Assembly: GCA_023266695.1 (NCBI GenBank)
Contig: JAHFPO010000133.1
Coordinates: 1-6,127, forward strand
From: Hyphomicrobiales bacterium
Lineage (GTDB): Bacteria; Pseudomonadota; Alphaproteobacteria; Rhizobiales; Xanthobacteraceae
Length of the DNA: 6,127 bases
Reading direction: 5' to 3'
The position numbers and the translations under genes are program-made. Shown here piece after piece: positions 5,122-6,127 of the stretch. The notes beneath the pieces were generated by a model. That model had not been told where the DNA came from and did no database searches. It saw only the letters and a program-made list of their open reading frames with translations. The first letter of the stretch is position 1. Every line of letters starts with the position of its first letter.

Positions 5122-6127
5122 ATGGCTGATCAACGTGCTTTCGGCCGCTCGCTCCGCCAGGTGATGGCCGGGAAGCTTGCCACGGTTGTTGTATCAACGT
5201 CACTCTTTCTCTTGCTGTTTGCGCTCACTGGACGGGCAGCGTTTTCGTTGGCGGGCACCCTCGGCCAGATCATGCTACTCCACCTGATTTCCGCCACCAA
5301 ATCGCGGCTGCTCGGCGAGCCGTTGGTGTTTTCGGATTTTGCACTGGTCGGCCAGATCCTCCGCCATCCGGAACTCTATTACGCGCAGGCCTTCATTTCG
5401 CCGGCGAGCCTGTTGCTCGCGGCGGCGCTCATCGGATTGGCTGGCGCATGGTGGTGGCTGGAGCCGCCGCTCTTCGATGACGGAAACTGGATCGTCCGGC
5501 TTTCCATCGGCGCTCTAGGCGCCGCTCTTTTGTATCTGGTGTTCGGCCGGGCGCGGCCGGGGGCCGTAGACCGGGCGCTCGCCGATCTGATCGCGAAACC
5601 CGATCACGCGGCGGATATCAAAAGATTCGGCCTGCTAGGCTCGATCATTCTCTACGCCATCCGATGGCAACAGGGACCGCCCGTGCCATCGGCCCGCCCG
5701 CCACTTCGTCTCGGCAACAGCGCGCCTGAAATCATCATCGTCGTGCAGATCGAATCCTTCGCCGATGCCGCGCAATTGGGCTGGGACGGCGTTTATCTCG
5801 CCCATCTGGAGGAGGCGAGGGCGAAGTCGGTTTGCTTCGGGGACATGCGGCCGCCCTGCCAGGGTGCGTCCACGATGCGGCCGGAATTCGAGATGCTGAC
5901 CGGACTCGAGACCGCCGGTCTCGCCTTCGATCAATTCGACCCGTACCTGCGCGGCGAGGCGTTCGCCGGCAGTGCGCTCCCGCGCCGGCTATCGGCGGCG
6001 GGTTTCGATACGGTCTTCCTGCACCCCTATGACGTGCGTTTCTTTCGGCGCCATCGCGTCATGCCGGCGTTTGGGTTTGCCCGCTTGATCGGCGAAAGCG
6101 AATTTTCCCGCGGCGATCGGTATGGCC
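5122..6127 (+). CDS. LTA synthase-like membrane sulfatase/phosphotransferase (3'-truncated)
   Basis: The frame stays open to the window end; 335 residues are seen. The N-terminal part is membrane-bound: hydrophobic segments at about 19-36, 42-58, 92-113 and 125-142, and perhaps 168-181. The extracytoplasmic catalytic domain starts near 200: EIIIVVQIESF (203-213) gives the metal-ligand Glu211, and STMRPEFEML (250-259) aligns with the TSDAEF segment of LtaS, making Thr251 the likely nucleophile. GFDTVFLHPYDVRFFRRHRVMPAFGF (in 294-319) is typical of the LtaS/MdoB-like group (COG1368). The remaining metal ligands lie beyond the window. Such enzymes transfer phosphoglycerol or phosphoethanolamine to envelope glycans; the substrate is not deducible here, and periplasmic glucan or capsule modification is only a guess. 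An in-frame ATG at 5098 is an equally possible start (8 more residues, MGTGSVQP); neither has a Shine-Dalgarno. It begins 45 (or 21) bases after tRNA-Glu on the same strand. Confidence 0.85.
   Translation, partial: MADQRAFGRSLRQVMAGKLATVVVSTSLFLLLFALTGRAAFSLAGTLGQIMLLHLISATKSRLLGEPLVFSDFALVGQILRHPELYYAQAFISPASLLLAAALIGLAGAWWWLEPPLFDDGNWIVRLSIGALGAALLYLVFGRARPGAVDRALADLIAKPDHAADIKRFGLLGSIILYAIRWQQGPPVPSARPPLRLGNSAPEIIIVVQIESFADAAQLGWDGVYLAHLEEARAKSVCFGDMRPPCQGASTMRPEFEMLTGLETAGLAFDQFDPYLRGEAFAGSALPRRLSAAGFDTVFLHPYDVRFFRRHRVMPAFGFARLIGESEFSRGDRYG

Noticed and set aside
5092..5130. Direct repeat TGGCTGAT at 5092-5099 and 5123-5130
   Set aside because: Eight bases only, overlapping both candidate start codons of the LtaS-like gene; compatible with chance and no tRNA 3'-end similarity, so not an attachment site.

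Overview
The window reads as a conserved housekeeping segment of an alphaproteobacterial chromosome, most likely Hyphomicrobiales (Rhizobiales). The reasons are the high G+C content (about two thirds by eye, with strong G/C third-position bias), an RpoH of the alphaproteobacterial type, a purA / unknown membrane protein / rpoH / rluD gene order that I recall from Bradyrhizobium- and Rhodopseudomonas-like genomes, and an intergenic palindromic repeat of a kind that is abundant in those genomes. The genus cannot be fixed from the sequence alone.

Left part (2-2398, + strand): the C-terminal three quarters of adenylosuccinate synthetase (purA). After a 39-base gap with no visible terminator comes a 464-residue single-span membrane protein of unknown function, probably in the same transcript. 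Centre (2399-2570): a convergent junction filled by a mosaic palindromic repeat (about 2395-2525) that contains a hairpin followed by a T run. Its left edge overlaps the stop codon of the membrane protein.

Centre right (2571-4595, - strand): the heat-shock sigma factor rpoH, preceded by a strong Shine-Dalgarno sequence, and upstream of it the 23S rRNA pseudouridine synthase rluD (RluA family, GTG start). The rluD start and the ATG of a small membrane protein (4599-4940, +) are only 3 bases apart and diverge, so each gene's promoter must lie inside its neighbour or the transcripts are almost leaderless.

Right part (4941-6127, + strand): a complete tRNA-Glu (CUC anticodon, CCA encoded) with a plausible promoter, then an N-terminally complete but 3'-truncated membrane enzyme of the alkaline phosphatase/sulfatase superfamily. 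It resembles LTA-synthase/phosphoglycerol transferases and begins 21 or 45 bases after the tRNA.

The genes belong to purine synthesis, stress transcription, ribosome modification, translation and cell-envelope decoration; nothing suggests they form one dedicated system. I found no CRISPR array, transposase, phage gene or clear defence or secondary-metabolism system. The points most worth a second look are the nested repeat at the convergent junction, the 3-base divergent start with its 8-base-periodic ACCCG motif, the unknown purA-linked membrane protein, and the truncated LtaS-like enzyme directly behind the tRNA.
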